Position numbers and translations under genes: made by a program
Notes under the pieces: model-generated
What the model was told of the DNA's origin: nothing
Databases searched by the model: none
Seen by the model: only the letters and a program-made list of their open reading frames with translations
NCBI GenBank assembly: GCA_013397455.1
Contig: VYZB01000013.1
Span: 4,785,923-4,849,922 of the forward strand
Direction: 5' to 3'
Length of the DNA: 64,000 nucleotides
From: Crotophaga sulcirostris
Lineage: Eukaryota; Chordata; Aves; Cuculiformes; Crotophagidae
Shown here: positions 38,378 through 48,420 of the stretch, one piece after another
Numbering within the stretch: position 1 is the first letter of the stretch
Layout of the letters: each line of letters opens with the position of its first letter

Positions 38378-39740
38378 ATCATGGAATCATAGAATCATGG
38401 AATGTTTTGGGTTGGGAGGGACCTTAAAGGTCATCTAGCTCCAAGACCTCTGCCATGAGAAGGAATACCTTCTACTCCATCAGGTTACTCAAAGACTCAT
38501 TCAACCTGGTTTTGAACACCTCCAGGGATGGGTCATCAACAACTTCTCTGGACCTGTCCCAGTTCCTCACCACTCACTGTAAAAATATTCTTCCTAATAT
38601 CTAATCTAAATCTCTTCTCTTTTAGCTTAGAACTGTTGTCCCTCATGCTATCACTACACTCTGATAAAAATTCTCTCCCCAGCTTTCCTGTAGACCCTCT
38701 TTAAGTACTGGAAGGCTGTTAAAAGGTCTCCCCAGAATCTTCTCTTCTCTAGGCTAAACAAGCCCTACTCTCAGTCTGTCCTTGTACAGGAGGGGCTCCA
38801 GCCCTCTGATCATCTTAGTGGCACTCCTCTGGACTTGTTCTAACATATCCATGTTCTTTCAGTACTGAGTTCACTAGAACTGAACACAGTACGCCAGATG
38901 AGGTCTTATGAGAGCAGAGTAGAGGGGCAGAATAACCTCTCTTGACCTGCTGGTTATGCTTCCTCTGGTACAGCCCGGGACATGGTTTACTTTCTAGGTT
39001 GCAAGCACACATTGCTGGCTCATGTTGAGCATCTGCCAGCATCCCCGAGTCCTTCTCTTCAGGGCTACTGTCAACCCATTCTCTGCCCAGCCTGTATTTG
39101 TGCTTGGAATTGTACCAACCCAGGTGTCAGACCTTGCACTTGGCCTTTTTAAACCTCATGATGTTCACACAGACCTACCTCTCAAACCTGTCAAGGTCCC
39201 TCTTCATGACATTCCTTCCCTCCAGCATGTCAACCGCACCACAGAGCTTGGTGTCTTCTGCAAACTTCCTGAGGATGCTGTCAATCCATGCCCATGACAA
39301 AGATGTTAAACAACACTTGTCCCAGTATTGACCCCTGTGGAATGCCACTCATCCATTGTCTACACTTGGACATTGAGTCATTGACCACAAGACTTTGAAT
39401 GTGACCATTCAGTCAATTCCATATCCACCGAATGGTTCATCTATTAAATTCATGTCTCCCCTAGTTAGAGACAAGAATGTTGTGTGGGACGGTGTTGAAT
39501 GCCTTGCACAAGTCCAGGAAGATGATGTCAGTTAGTCTTGCCTTATTCACCAGTGCTGTAACCTCATTGTAAAAAGCCACCAAATTTGTTAGATACAATT
39601 TGTCTTCAGTAAAGCCATGTTGGTTATCACCAAACACCTCCTTATTTACCGTGTTCCTCGGCAGAGTTTCCAGGAGGATTTGCCCCATGATCTTGCCAAA
39701 CACAGAGGTGAGACTGACCTGTCTGGTTTTTCCTGTGCTC
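38378..39740 (-). mobile_element. CR1 LINE, 1.36 kb, with RT region
   Basis: The longest CR1 here, in reverse orientation. The 3' tail 'atcatggaatcatagaatca' is at the low-coordinate end. Then come 'ttgggttgggagggacctta', 'ctccagggatgggtcatcaa', 'tctcttctctaggctaaaca', 'ggaggggctccagccctctg' and 'ggcactcctctggacttgtt'. Further on lies antisense coding DNA with reverse transcriptase motifs up to about 39740. It is truncated inside ORF2, well short of the full 4-5 kb element, and several frame breaks and stops are seen. It is a different, longer-tailed CR1 subfamily from the 'ccactaaaccatg' copies at 5.4 and 31.8 kb. Confidence 0.93.
39240..39735 (-). pseudogene. CR1 ORF2 reverse transcriptase remnant
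   Basis: Read on minus, this shows the order of non-LTR reverse transcriptase motifs. First '[19 protein letters not shown]', then '[18 protein letters not shown]', then motif A '[18 protein letters not shown]', followed by a stop. In a shifted frame come 'SLVVNDSMSK' and motif B 'SGIPQGSILGQVLFNIFV' (about 39299-39350). Last is motif C, where the usual Phe-Ala-Asp-Asp reads Phe-Ala-Glu-Asp (codons at 39253-39258). Frame breaks, the stop after motif A and the changed first Asp of motif C make it non-functional. The longest intact frame is 39461-39703. Confidence 0.88.
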
Positions 39741-40410
39741 TTTGGTGTAATTCCCTAATGATCATATCATTAGACTCCATTCTGGTATTCCTAGGTCCTA
39801 TTTTGTGCATAGTTTCTGTGGTTTTGCTGGAGAAGACAAGGAAAAAGAGAAAAACAGAAGGAAATAGTCCCAAATTCAAATCAAATTTACAACATGCTTC
39901 TGGGATAAATGTTGATATAGAAAAAGAAATCCCTTTAGGTTGAAAAGTTTTATAAATACACATTCATCACTTCCTGGGCAAGTATTTTAATTAGCATTAT
40001 TAGCAGTTTTAATTGGTTTTGTAATTATGTAAGACATTGACAATGGCATCTGCTTAAAACACTGTCACAAAAGAAGGACTCTCATTTTCAGATATGTAAC
40101 TAAAAACCCGGTCCCAGGAAATCATCCAAATAAAAGCCCAACATTGCCTTGCAAAAAGGTGCAAAAATACTGCACACCACACCCTTTAGTGTCTCCTGTT
40201 TAATTACAGGGATATTCTAGCTTTCAAACTGACTCATGAATTCACTGTAGATGCCTACTTTGCTAGCTTCTCGGGGGAATAGGGAATATACATATTTAAA
40301 ACCATCTTTTGAAGTATTGTTTTCAAGTCAAGTATCTGTATATCACACTAAACAGGTTCCCTTATCGGTATGGTCCAAAGAACTGGCCTGAACAGTTTTT
40401 CTAACTCCTT
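39741..40410. other. Unassigned sequence between CR1 and LTR
   Basis: About 670 bp of AT-rich DNA. The 105-108-codon open frames at 39617-39963 overlap the CR1 end and are not recognised as coding. Confidence 0.5.
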
Positions 40411-41013
40411 TGTGTGTTCTGGTTTTGACTGGAATAGAGTTAATTTTCTTAATAGTAACTTGCATGGGACTATGCTTTGGATTTGTACTGGAAAAGGTGT
40501 TGATAACACAGGGATGTTCTAGTTATTGCTAAGCTGTGCTTTAACAGAATCAAGGCCTTTTCTACCTTTAACAGCACAACACTAGTGAGTAGACTGGGGT
40601 GTACAAGAAGGTGGGAGGGGACACAGCTGGTACAGTTGACCCTAACCGACTAAAAGGATATCCTATAACATATGGAATCATGCTTACAACATAAACCTGC
40701 AGGAAAAAGAACGAAGGAGGGGACATTCGGAGGATGGTGTTTTGTTTTCCCAGATAACCTTGGCATGTGATGGAGCTCAGCTTTCCTGGAGATGACTGAA
40801 CACCTTCCTGCCAAGAGGAAGAAGTAAATGAATTCCTTTTTTTCTTGCTATGTTTGCATGCACAACTTTTGCCTTACTTATTTAACTCTCTTTAACTCAA
40901 CCCACAAGTTTTCTCTACTTTTACTCTGCTGAGTCTCTCCCCTATCCCACTGTGAGGGGAGGGAGCAAGCAGCTGTGTCATTCTTTGTTGCCAGTTGGGG
41001 TTAAACCATGGTA
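40411..41013 (+). mobile_element. ERVL-type solo LTR, near full length
   Basis: About 600 bp LTR. It starts near 'tgtgtgttctggttttgact' and has 'ggaatagagttaattttctt', 'gttgataacacagggatgtt', 'atcaaggccttttctacctt', 'gaaggtgggaggggacacag', 'aggggacattcggaggatgg', 'tggagctcagctttcctgga', 'tcctgccaagaggaagaagt', 'tctctttaactcaacccaca' and 'ctcccctatcccactgtgag'. It ends near 'gttggggttaaaccatgg'. This order matches an avian ERVL LTR, with a likely weak TATA/poly-A region around 'acataaacc' and 'ttaactc'. No retroviral coding region flanks it, so it is a solo LTR. Exact ends and target duplication are not resolved. Confidence 0.9.
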
Positions 41014-44000
41014 AGTCCCACCATAAACTAGCTTATGTTGAACAAATTCTATGACTTTATTTCAAAAGTAATGATAACAATTCTCATTTTAAAGAATAGA
41101 GATTGGTATTAGATACCACAATCTGGAAAAGGCTCGAGCTTGAAGAAACAGTGGACTGTTCACACTTAGAAGACGTGAACAAAGTGGTCTGCAGCTGAAT
41201 CACATGATGGGTTTAAATGCAAAAACATCAAGAATGATGCCAAGTAGGGAGTAGGAACAAGAAAAAACATGAATAAAATGGGAAAAAAATTCTGTAAGAG
41301 TGAAAAAAGCATAATTTTGAGTCTGTCTTATATAAGCTACATAGGAGAAATTAGCACTCCAATTTTTCCTTAAATTATAAGCCAGTCAAATTTCTTTACC
41401 ATGTCCTTGGAAAAAGCAAGGTACAACCAAGCACACACCTCCCATACCTGTGAGAACCTGACAGTAACCAGTGGACAGTCTTAAATCAAGTTTCAACACT
41501 TAGTACGTTATATAATATTTAGAATTCTAAAATACTTTCAAACAACATTCTATTTGATTTACTGATTCGAATGACTCAGATTAAAAATTGCTGTGCTACT
41601 GTATGCAGATTGTACTTATGATCTGGGGGAGTTTACTTGAAAAAAATCTTAAACATTTTGCATGATAACTTTAAAACCCAAACTGAATAAAAACAAAAAC
41701 CACCAACCAACAAAACCAAAACAAAAGAAAGAGACAAAACCTTGTAGGTTCTTATAAAACTGTTTCAGAACATCAAGAACACCTTGCTAAATAAGATTTC
41801 CATGCATAAGCAGCATGTTCCTTTTTCATACCTCAGCATTTAATTACTTTGTGATAGTGGTACAAACAATGGGAGAGGATAACAGTATTTTTCACAAGAC
41901 AAAGACAACATTTTTCATTAAAAATAAAATGCTCATTGGACACAGGAAAATCCTTTTGATTTAACAGATTTAATTAAAACACCACTAGAAATTTTTAGCA
42001 TTTATCATAAATGGATCTACTAGTTGTTTTATAGAATATGGAATGACTCATTAAAATGAACAAGATGAACCTGCAAATCTGTTAATTTAAATTTTTTGAC
42101 TTATCATCCTTTTTCTGTTGCTACTTTAATTTTTGCAGTACTGAACATGATATTTTATCTGCTTTGCCACTGGCACTTACTCAGAGCAGGAATGGAATCC
42201 AAACAGCCTCATCTTCTTATTGCAGGCACCAACAATGTGTTTTCCTAACATCCGATCTTCAACAATAACAAAAATACTAAATTTATTTTATATTCAGAGC
42301 TTGGCTGCTTTGCTGGTTCTGCAGTTGAAAGTTTATTTTTTAATTCCACATGTTTAATTTTGTAGTCAGTCGTTTTAATGTCTACAAATATTCTTTTTCT
42401 TCAGCATTTTTGGTTGATCAATGTTATGGTGGTGTGAGCTTTCCTTAATTTTTATTGCTTGTATTGCATCCCTCAGAACCTCTCAGTTTATCTCTATGGT
42501 TACGGCATCCTACTGTGTTTGCAACACTTTACTATTCAAAATACATTGTCTGTTGCCTGGTAGTGTGTCTGAAAACTTTCCCTACTTTGGAACAAGTTCT
42601 AAGACCAACTTTATAGTAACAATAAAATTTGTTTATTTTTCTTTTAATTACAATATATCTCTGAACAGATTTGTTGAATATAATTAAAATAAAGAACAGT
42701 GTAACTCCGAGCAAACTGAAAGCTCATTTATATTTTAGTGTTATTTGCTGTTTCTTTGAAGGGAGTTGGAGAAGGAAAAAAGAGGCAGGGAAATTAGCAG
42801 AGGGGAGTGAGAGGAATAACTGACTAAGATATAAAAGAAAATGAAGACAATTAAGTTGGTAACCACAAATCACCTACCCATCTATCAGCCTACTAGATCT
42901 ATTTCTCCAGTACTTCCTACTTAAAAAAACCAAAACAACAAAACAACAGAACAAACCAACTAAACAAACAAAAACCCCCAACAGACTGATTTTATCAAAC
43001 CTGACTTAAAAAATAACAACAACTACTGGATCACACAATGTGATATTAAAATACATTCCATAAAATGTTTAAATCAGGGATCTAACATGTCTGACAGAAT
43101 CAGAAGGCGTTGGCAGTGGGAGCAGATAGAAGGGATCAAGAGACAAAGGATATGCTAGGAAGTGGTTCTGAAAGGGCCTGGTGTGTCTTCCTGTGAGGGT
43201 GGTAGTGACTCCGTGCCTTTACCTCAGCGTACAAGAAGAGGATGCTGCCTGTCAAGCTGTGGACAGGCAGCTCCTCCCAGAGGAGAGCTTTAAAAATATG
43301 TGGGGGCCAGGTTTCTCTCAAGGCACATAGTAATTTGTGGTTCAGGAAATGGATGGGATTCATCCAACCAGTTTGACTGAACTGGCCCAGTTCAAATTGC
43401 TCTGCCCAGGTAATCTTTCTTTATGAAGCATGTTCTTTATGGTAATGACAAATGGAGAAGCTCTGCTGCTTTAGTTAATTTCATCATTCAGCGTGAGGAG
43501 AGGTGGACTGCTTGATGCCCGTTTGCATAACTGAAATCCAAAATGTAAAGATAACACGGGAAAAAACTGAACTGCTTCATTAACTTTATAGGAATTTGTC
43601 TCTTGACTGCAAACATTGCAGTTGTCTTGTCAAACCTCTGAATGAGTTTGAAGAAGAGTACATATTAAAGCACTTTTTCAGTATCCATGACAAATCTCTG
43701 TAAAATTGCATTTATTTTCTGTTTAGAAGACAATGGGCCACGGAAATAGAGATGCTGGTATCTCCACAGGGACATGGTTAAATACATATAGACCTTCTAT
43801 GAGGAGTTACTACAACTGAAGAACAAAATTTAGTTCCAGATACATAGACTGCCGGATTGTAAGGTCTTCAGTAAAGAACAAAATGTCAGACTTCCCTAAT
43901 CAAATACTGCTTAAACTAGGACCACTCTTATGTAGGTAAAAGAAAATCCAAAAACAAATCATCGTTATTTGAAGGAAAAAAAGCATGCAGTAAGACTACC

Positions 44001-44035
44001 ACAGTATTCTGGATTTAATTCAATTGATTAATTAT
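41014..44035. other. AT-rich unassigned sequence between inverted LTRs
   Basis: No retroviral gene or host exon recognised. Two A-rich low-complexity patches occur (41688-41738 and 42920-42982). A less AT-rich 280-bp patch at about 43090-43370 is not assigned. Confidence 0.5.
42920..42982. repeat. A/C-rich low-complexity patch
   Basis: Runs of AAAAC, AAC and AAAC units with interruptions, about 60 bp. Confidence 0.6.
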
Positions 44036-44556
44036 TTGTTCACTCCCCCCGATAGGATTGGGAAGAGAATAAGCATAAAAAATTAGAAATGTCATGGGTT
44101 GACATAAAGACTGTTTAATAGGTGAAACAAGAGATGACATGCAAAATAAGGAATTCATTCACTGCTTCCCATAGGTAGGCCCTACAGCCATACAGTCATC
44201 GCCAGGAAAGCCGAGGTCCATCATGCATAAGGATTACTTGCGAAGATGAACAACATCACTCCAAAAATCCCCCTCTTCCTTCACTTCCCCCAGCTTTTAT
44301 TATTGAGTATGATGACATATGGGATATCCCTCTAGTCAACTGGGCTCAGCTGTCCTAGTTGTGCCCTCTCCAAACAACCTGTGCACCCCTAGCCTACTTG
44401 ATGGTGGAGTGGTATGAGAGGCAGAAAAGACCTTGACTTTGTGTAAGCACTTCTCAGCAATAGTAGAACATCCTTGTGTTATCAACAAAACCAAACCACA
44501 GAACCATACGACCAGCTAAGAAGAAAATTATTTTTATCATACCCAAACTCAGTACA
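44036..44556 (-). mobile_element. ERVL-type LTR, inverted and partly degraded
   Basis: Reverse-orientation copy of the LTR family seen at 40.4 kb. Plus-strand landmarks are 'cactccccccgataggattg', 'aagactgtttaataggtg', 'ggaattcattcactgcttcc', 'ccaggaaagccgaggtccat', 'ggattacttgcgaagatgaa', 'gagtatgatgacatatggga', 'aaagaccttgactttgtgta' and 'aacatccttgtgttatcaac', ending near 'catacccaaactcagtaca'. The terminal 40-50 bp on the low-coordinate side are too diverged to place (the LTR could begin near 43993). No viral genes are attached. Confidence 0.87.
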
Positions 44557-44566
44557 TGTTTATAGA

Positions 44567-45220
44567 AAATCAGAGAATCATAGGATAACTGAGACTGGGA
44601 GGGGCCGCAAGAGGTCTCTTGTACCATACCTTGCCAAAGCAGGGCTGGCTCTTAGGCTTAGACCAGGCTGCTCAACACTTAAGTGTGGTTGGGATGTGAA
44701 ACCCTCCAAGGACAGAGGTGGCACAGCCTCTTGGGGCAACCTACTCTACTGCTTCACAGATAAAATTTCTCCTTATACCCAGTTTGAACCTCTCTTGCAG
44801 CAACATTTAGTGTCTGTTGACTCTGTCCCTCCCAGAAGCTCAGCGCTATCTTCCTGATGACCACTTGTGTGTGGTGGAGGTCAGTTAGATACTCCAAAGC
44901 CACCCTTTCTCCTGACTGACCTAGTCCAGCTCACCTAAGTGCTCCTCAATGAGCACATACTCCAACCCACTCTACCTTGTGTATCTCCCACTGAATTCCA
45001 GTTTGCCTGTATGTCTTTGCTGTGTTGGGGGACCCAAAACTACAGGCAGTATCTACACTTGCTGAGTGATGTACTTCTTTTACTGCAGCGTGGGATACTG
45101 TTGGTTGCTTTCTCTGCCAAAGCACACTGCTGGCTTGTGTTCAGATTGCTGTATGCTAGGACCTCCGTGCCCTTTTCAGCAGATTTGTGCCCCAGCTTGT
45201 CAGCCATGTATGTGGATCAT
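44567..45220 (-). mobile_element. CR1 LINE 3' region, minus strand
   Basis: About 650 bp of an older CR1 subfamily, beginning 10 bp after the LTR end. It has the tail 'aatcagagaatcatagg', then 'gagactgggaggggccgcaa', 'taagtgtggttgggatgtga', 'aaccctccaaggacagaggt', 'tttctccttatacccagttt' and 'gaacctctcttgcagcaaca'. Further on it resembles the antisense of the CR1 region that includes 'ccaaaactacaggcagtatc' and 'agcacactgctggcttgtgt'. It is non-coding or decayed. Open frames of 127 codons (44474-44857) and 95 codons (44939-45226) on plus are antisense to the element and not genes. Confidence 0.85.
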
Positions 45221-47999
45221 GTATAGTTATAATTTATGAGTGTATAAATTGGTTATTGTCAGATAAAAGGGTGCTAGGGAATAACTTTCTTGGATTGTTT
45301 CCCAAGGTGACATACATCTTGCCAGCTTTCATCTTGTACCTGATGTAGTTATTTCGAGCTTGGAACCTGTCCTTGTGATAACTAATCAGTACTGCTTTTA
45401 TTATAGAGCTTTAACTCATCATTCATTCAGTTCTATTCAAAAGAAGTCTGTATAACAAACATTTGATAATAAAATCAAAATTAAAGACAAAGCAAATTTC
45501 ACTAAACAGATAGAAACTGGTGAGATAGACATGAGTGAGTTTTGATCTAAGCCAAAATCCTTACAGTTTCATCTTTTCTAGACAATGTTTTCTTCCTGAC
45601 CTATCAATTTCCTTTAAGTGCATTTGAAAATTGTGGATGAGGATATTTTAATACACATTGCTTATATTTATTGAGATATTTTTAGTTACATACCAGATGT
45701 ATTATGCGACCAAATGTGTTTGCTTTTGGATTACAAGGCTTAGGGCTTAGTTTCCTCTTGGACTGTACTTCAGCAATTCATGACCTGCTTTTCTTGCTAC
45801 ATTGTTCACTGAGACTTGTGTTTGTTTTCTTTTCTAATGCTAGGCAATGAAATAAGTTTTAATTTTCACATACGTTCTGAGATAGACTTCCACATTTGCA
45901 GAGGGACAGATTTGTGGTTTTGATGGGGGTTTTTTTGTACAACTGAACATAGATTTCTTTATCCTCTCCTCTATTCATTCTTCCTCTATTTTGTTTTTCC
46001 AGACTACACTATTCAGTTGTTATTGTTTTGTGATTTGTGAAAACCTTGTAGTGGAAGCATTTGTCACTTTGTTGATTGTCATATCAATGCCAGCAACTAC
46101 AACAATCAAGGTTTTAAACCATTGAGATATATGGAGGTATATTTGCCATGTACTTGAAGTACAGAAGTAGAGCAAAAAAACCTTTTGAAAGCACAGGCCT
46201 TGAAAAGCAATGCATGTTAATTTTTTGTATTACTTTGAGTCACAAACTGCATCACTGATTATTGCAAGCTCATAGTAACCAGAATCAGTTGGCTGAACTA
46301 TGGGAAAAGGACTGTACATTTTAAGCTTAACCCTCAAACAATTGAATTTTCATCAAATTAATCAGTTGATTCATTTTTTTTTGTTTTAATAAGATTTATC
46401 TAATGTATTTGAAAGTTGCAAAATGTTATGTCACTCTACAGAGCACAGCATATTGCCTGAGGCTACTTGATTGGAACATGCCCTCCTCTTACTCCAGAAA
46501 TTTACAGATGCCAGAAGTTCACCCACAGGGGACTCATCTGATTTGCAGTCTCCAATACAGCATGGTGAAACTGGGATAGTAGTTATGTGGGATGTTCCTG
46601 TCTCGCAATTACTCACCAATAGTTCATAATAGAACAACAGTGAGAGGCTGTGTATTCTGCTGCAAACACTACTATTTTTGAGACTCTTAAGAACATTTCA
46701 AGTTACTTTAAAATTCACTACCAATATCAGCTATAATGTGATCCTTGCATGATGCTTGTACCACTCATATACCTTGTTAAGGTGCTATTGGCAATCTCAG
46801 CACTCTTGTCAGATGACATCAGCATTTCCTAACTGACAGACAAGGACCCATCATATCTGTAGTCTTAGCATCCTTATTTTCTTCATTGCTTTAATCTCAA
46901 AGACATTTCTTCATCATAGACCATAGAATCTGATTACAGTACTCAGAGGATGAGTCCTACTCATCAGTTTCACTCCTCTTTAACAGAGTCGTTAAACCTC
47001 CAGTTGCATTTGGGACAGTTATCTAGATTTTAGATGTTCAAACTAAAGTGCAGTTGATGAAGAAAATGATCTGATAGCTGTACAAGTGGGTACTTCTTAA
47101 AACCTTGTCCCAGTTTTCCTGTTATTGTTAATACTGATGGTTTGTTTAACTTGCTTCTTTTGATAGTTCTTCAGCATTTTCTGAGTTCTTACCCTGCTAC
47201 TTTACACAGGGGCTTTAAAAGCCCACTGTAAAGACATTGAAAAAGAAATGTAGCATCCAACTATCAGTCACTAGTCATAAGAATACATGTGGAATTTCAA
47301 GTAATGATAAGACTGGAGGTCCTGGAAATTCTGGATATATTAACTTATTTGCTAACAATTCTCCTCACAAAAGGAAAACGGTAGAACTACTCCTGAGTGT
47401 CTTGATTAAGTACTTGACTTCCTTTTTCATTTTGAAGAGGCAGCGGCATAATAAAGTTTATGGTTCTCTTCCTTTTAAAAATCAGAAATTGAGACCCCCC
47501 CTTGCTGCAGAAGTACTATTAACATGTGAAAAGAAGTTTATTACTCTCCCAGCTCTTTAATCCCAACTGTTGCTCAAATAATCTGGACCAGACACAAGTA
47601 TTACCACAGAAAATAAGAGCTCTATTCGATAATTGTTCACAGTGCATGAACAAAATAAGCTTTGCAATTTTCCACAGAAGCTTATGTTCATTAAGCACCA
47701 GTGGTCTCTCAGAGAACAATACCAATCCATCACTAACATCTCTGCAAGTGCAGTTTTGACTTTTCTCGTTCATGGTCATTTTGAATTTATGTCCCTGCTC
47801 CTGAAATGCTACAATAGCATCAAAACCACACTGTATGATAATTTATGAAATTATGAAAAATATGAAAATATGAAAAAATTCTGACATAGAAGAAACGTAA
47901 CTGACTTGGGTTACCCAGCATGTGTTCAGTGTTCATGCAAGATGCTTATAGGTAACCACCAAAGAGAGCAGGACTATTAAAGAAGGAGACATGAGTGTG
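45221..47999. other. AT-rich unassigned sequence
   Basis: No recognised gene or interspersed repeat. The overlapping open frames on both strands at 47237-47848 (up to 107 codons) shadow one another and show no domain. Confidence 0.5.
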
Positions 48000-48420
48000 A
48001 AATATATTGGGGCAGGCTGTAGGATGCCAGCAGGAAGCATGCAGTATCATGGTATTGCTGTGTATGGTCAGTGGTGTTTGTAAAGGAGCAGGGCATCCTG
48101 GGTCTTTGTGGGGTGTTTAGGGAAAGAAATGAAGGCAAAAAAGGGAGAGATCAAGGTGGTTTGGGGAGGCAGAAATGTGGGAAAACAGAGGGAGAGGAGA
48201 AAAAATGGGCTGGTGTGGTATGAGCAGGGACAGATCAGCCTATGCTCCTGACAGTGCTTGTGCCAGCCAGTGCAGGCTCTCATCTCCTTATTAAACTTAA
48301 TTTTGGACTGTTTTCCTAGGCGAGGTCTCCCTGTCCCATGTGCTCTGGTTTGGGAGAACTGAGGCTGGGGCTGTGGGACAGGGGACAGCACCAGAGGGAA
48401 CCAGGCAGTTCAGAGTGTTT
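48000..48420 (+). mobile_element. Possible solo LTR of another ERV family
   Basis: A 420-bp block of higher GC and purine-rich composition that stands out from its flanks. It contains 'aatatattggggcaggctgt', a poly-A-signal-like 'ccttattaaacttaattttg' followed by 'ggcgaggtctccctgtccca', and 'tgctctggtttgggagaact'. The order (U3-like purine-rich part, TTAAA-type signal, short U5-like part) suggests an LTR. I recall similar text in avian ERV LTRs but cannot name the family. Neither end nor a target duplication is visible. A promoter island or other repeat is possible. Confidence 0.35.

Noticed and set aside
39022..39297. 91-codon plus-strand frame and the overlapping 77-codon frame
   Set aside because: Antisense to the CR1 reverse transcriptase region. 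The true coding sense is on minus and broken.
40411..44556. Complete endogenous retrovirus bounded by two LTRs
   Set aside because: The two LTRs are in opposite orientation and the interval has no gag, pol or env-like sequence, so they are separate solo LTRs.
44474..44857. 127-codon open frame on plus, the longest in the window
   Set aside because: It runs antisense through the LTR end and CR1 copy. The sequence is explained by those elements and the protein has no domain.
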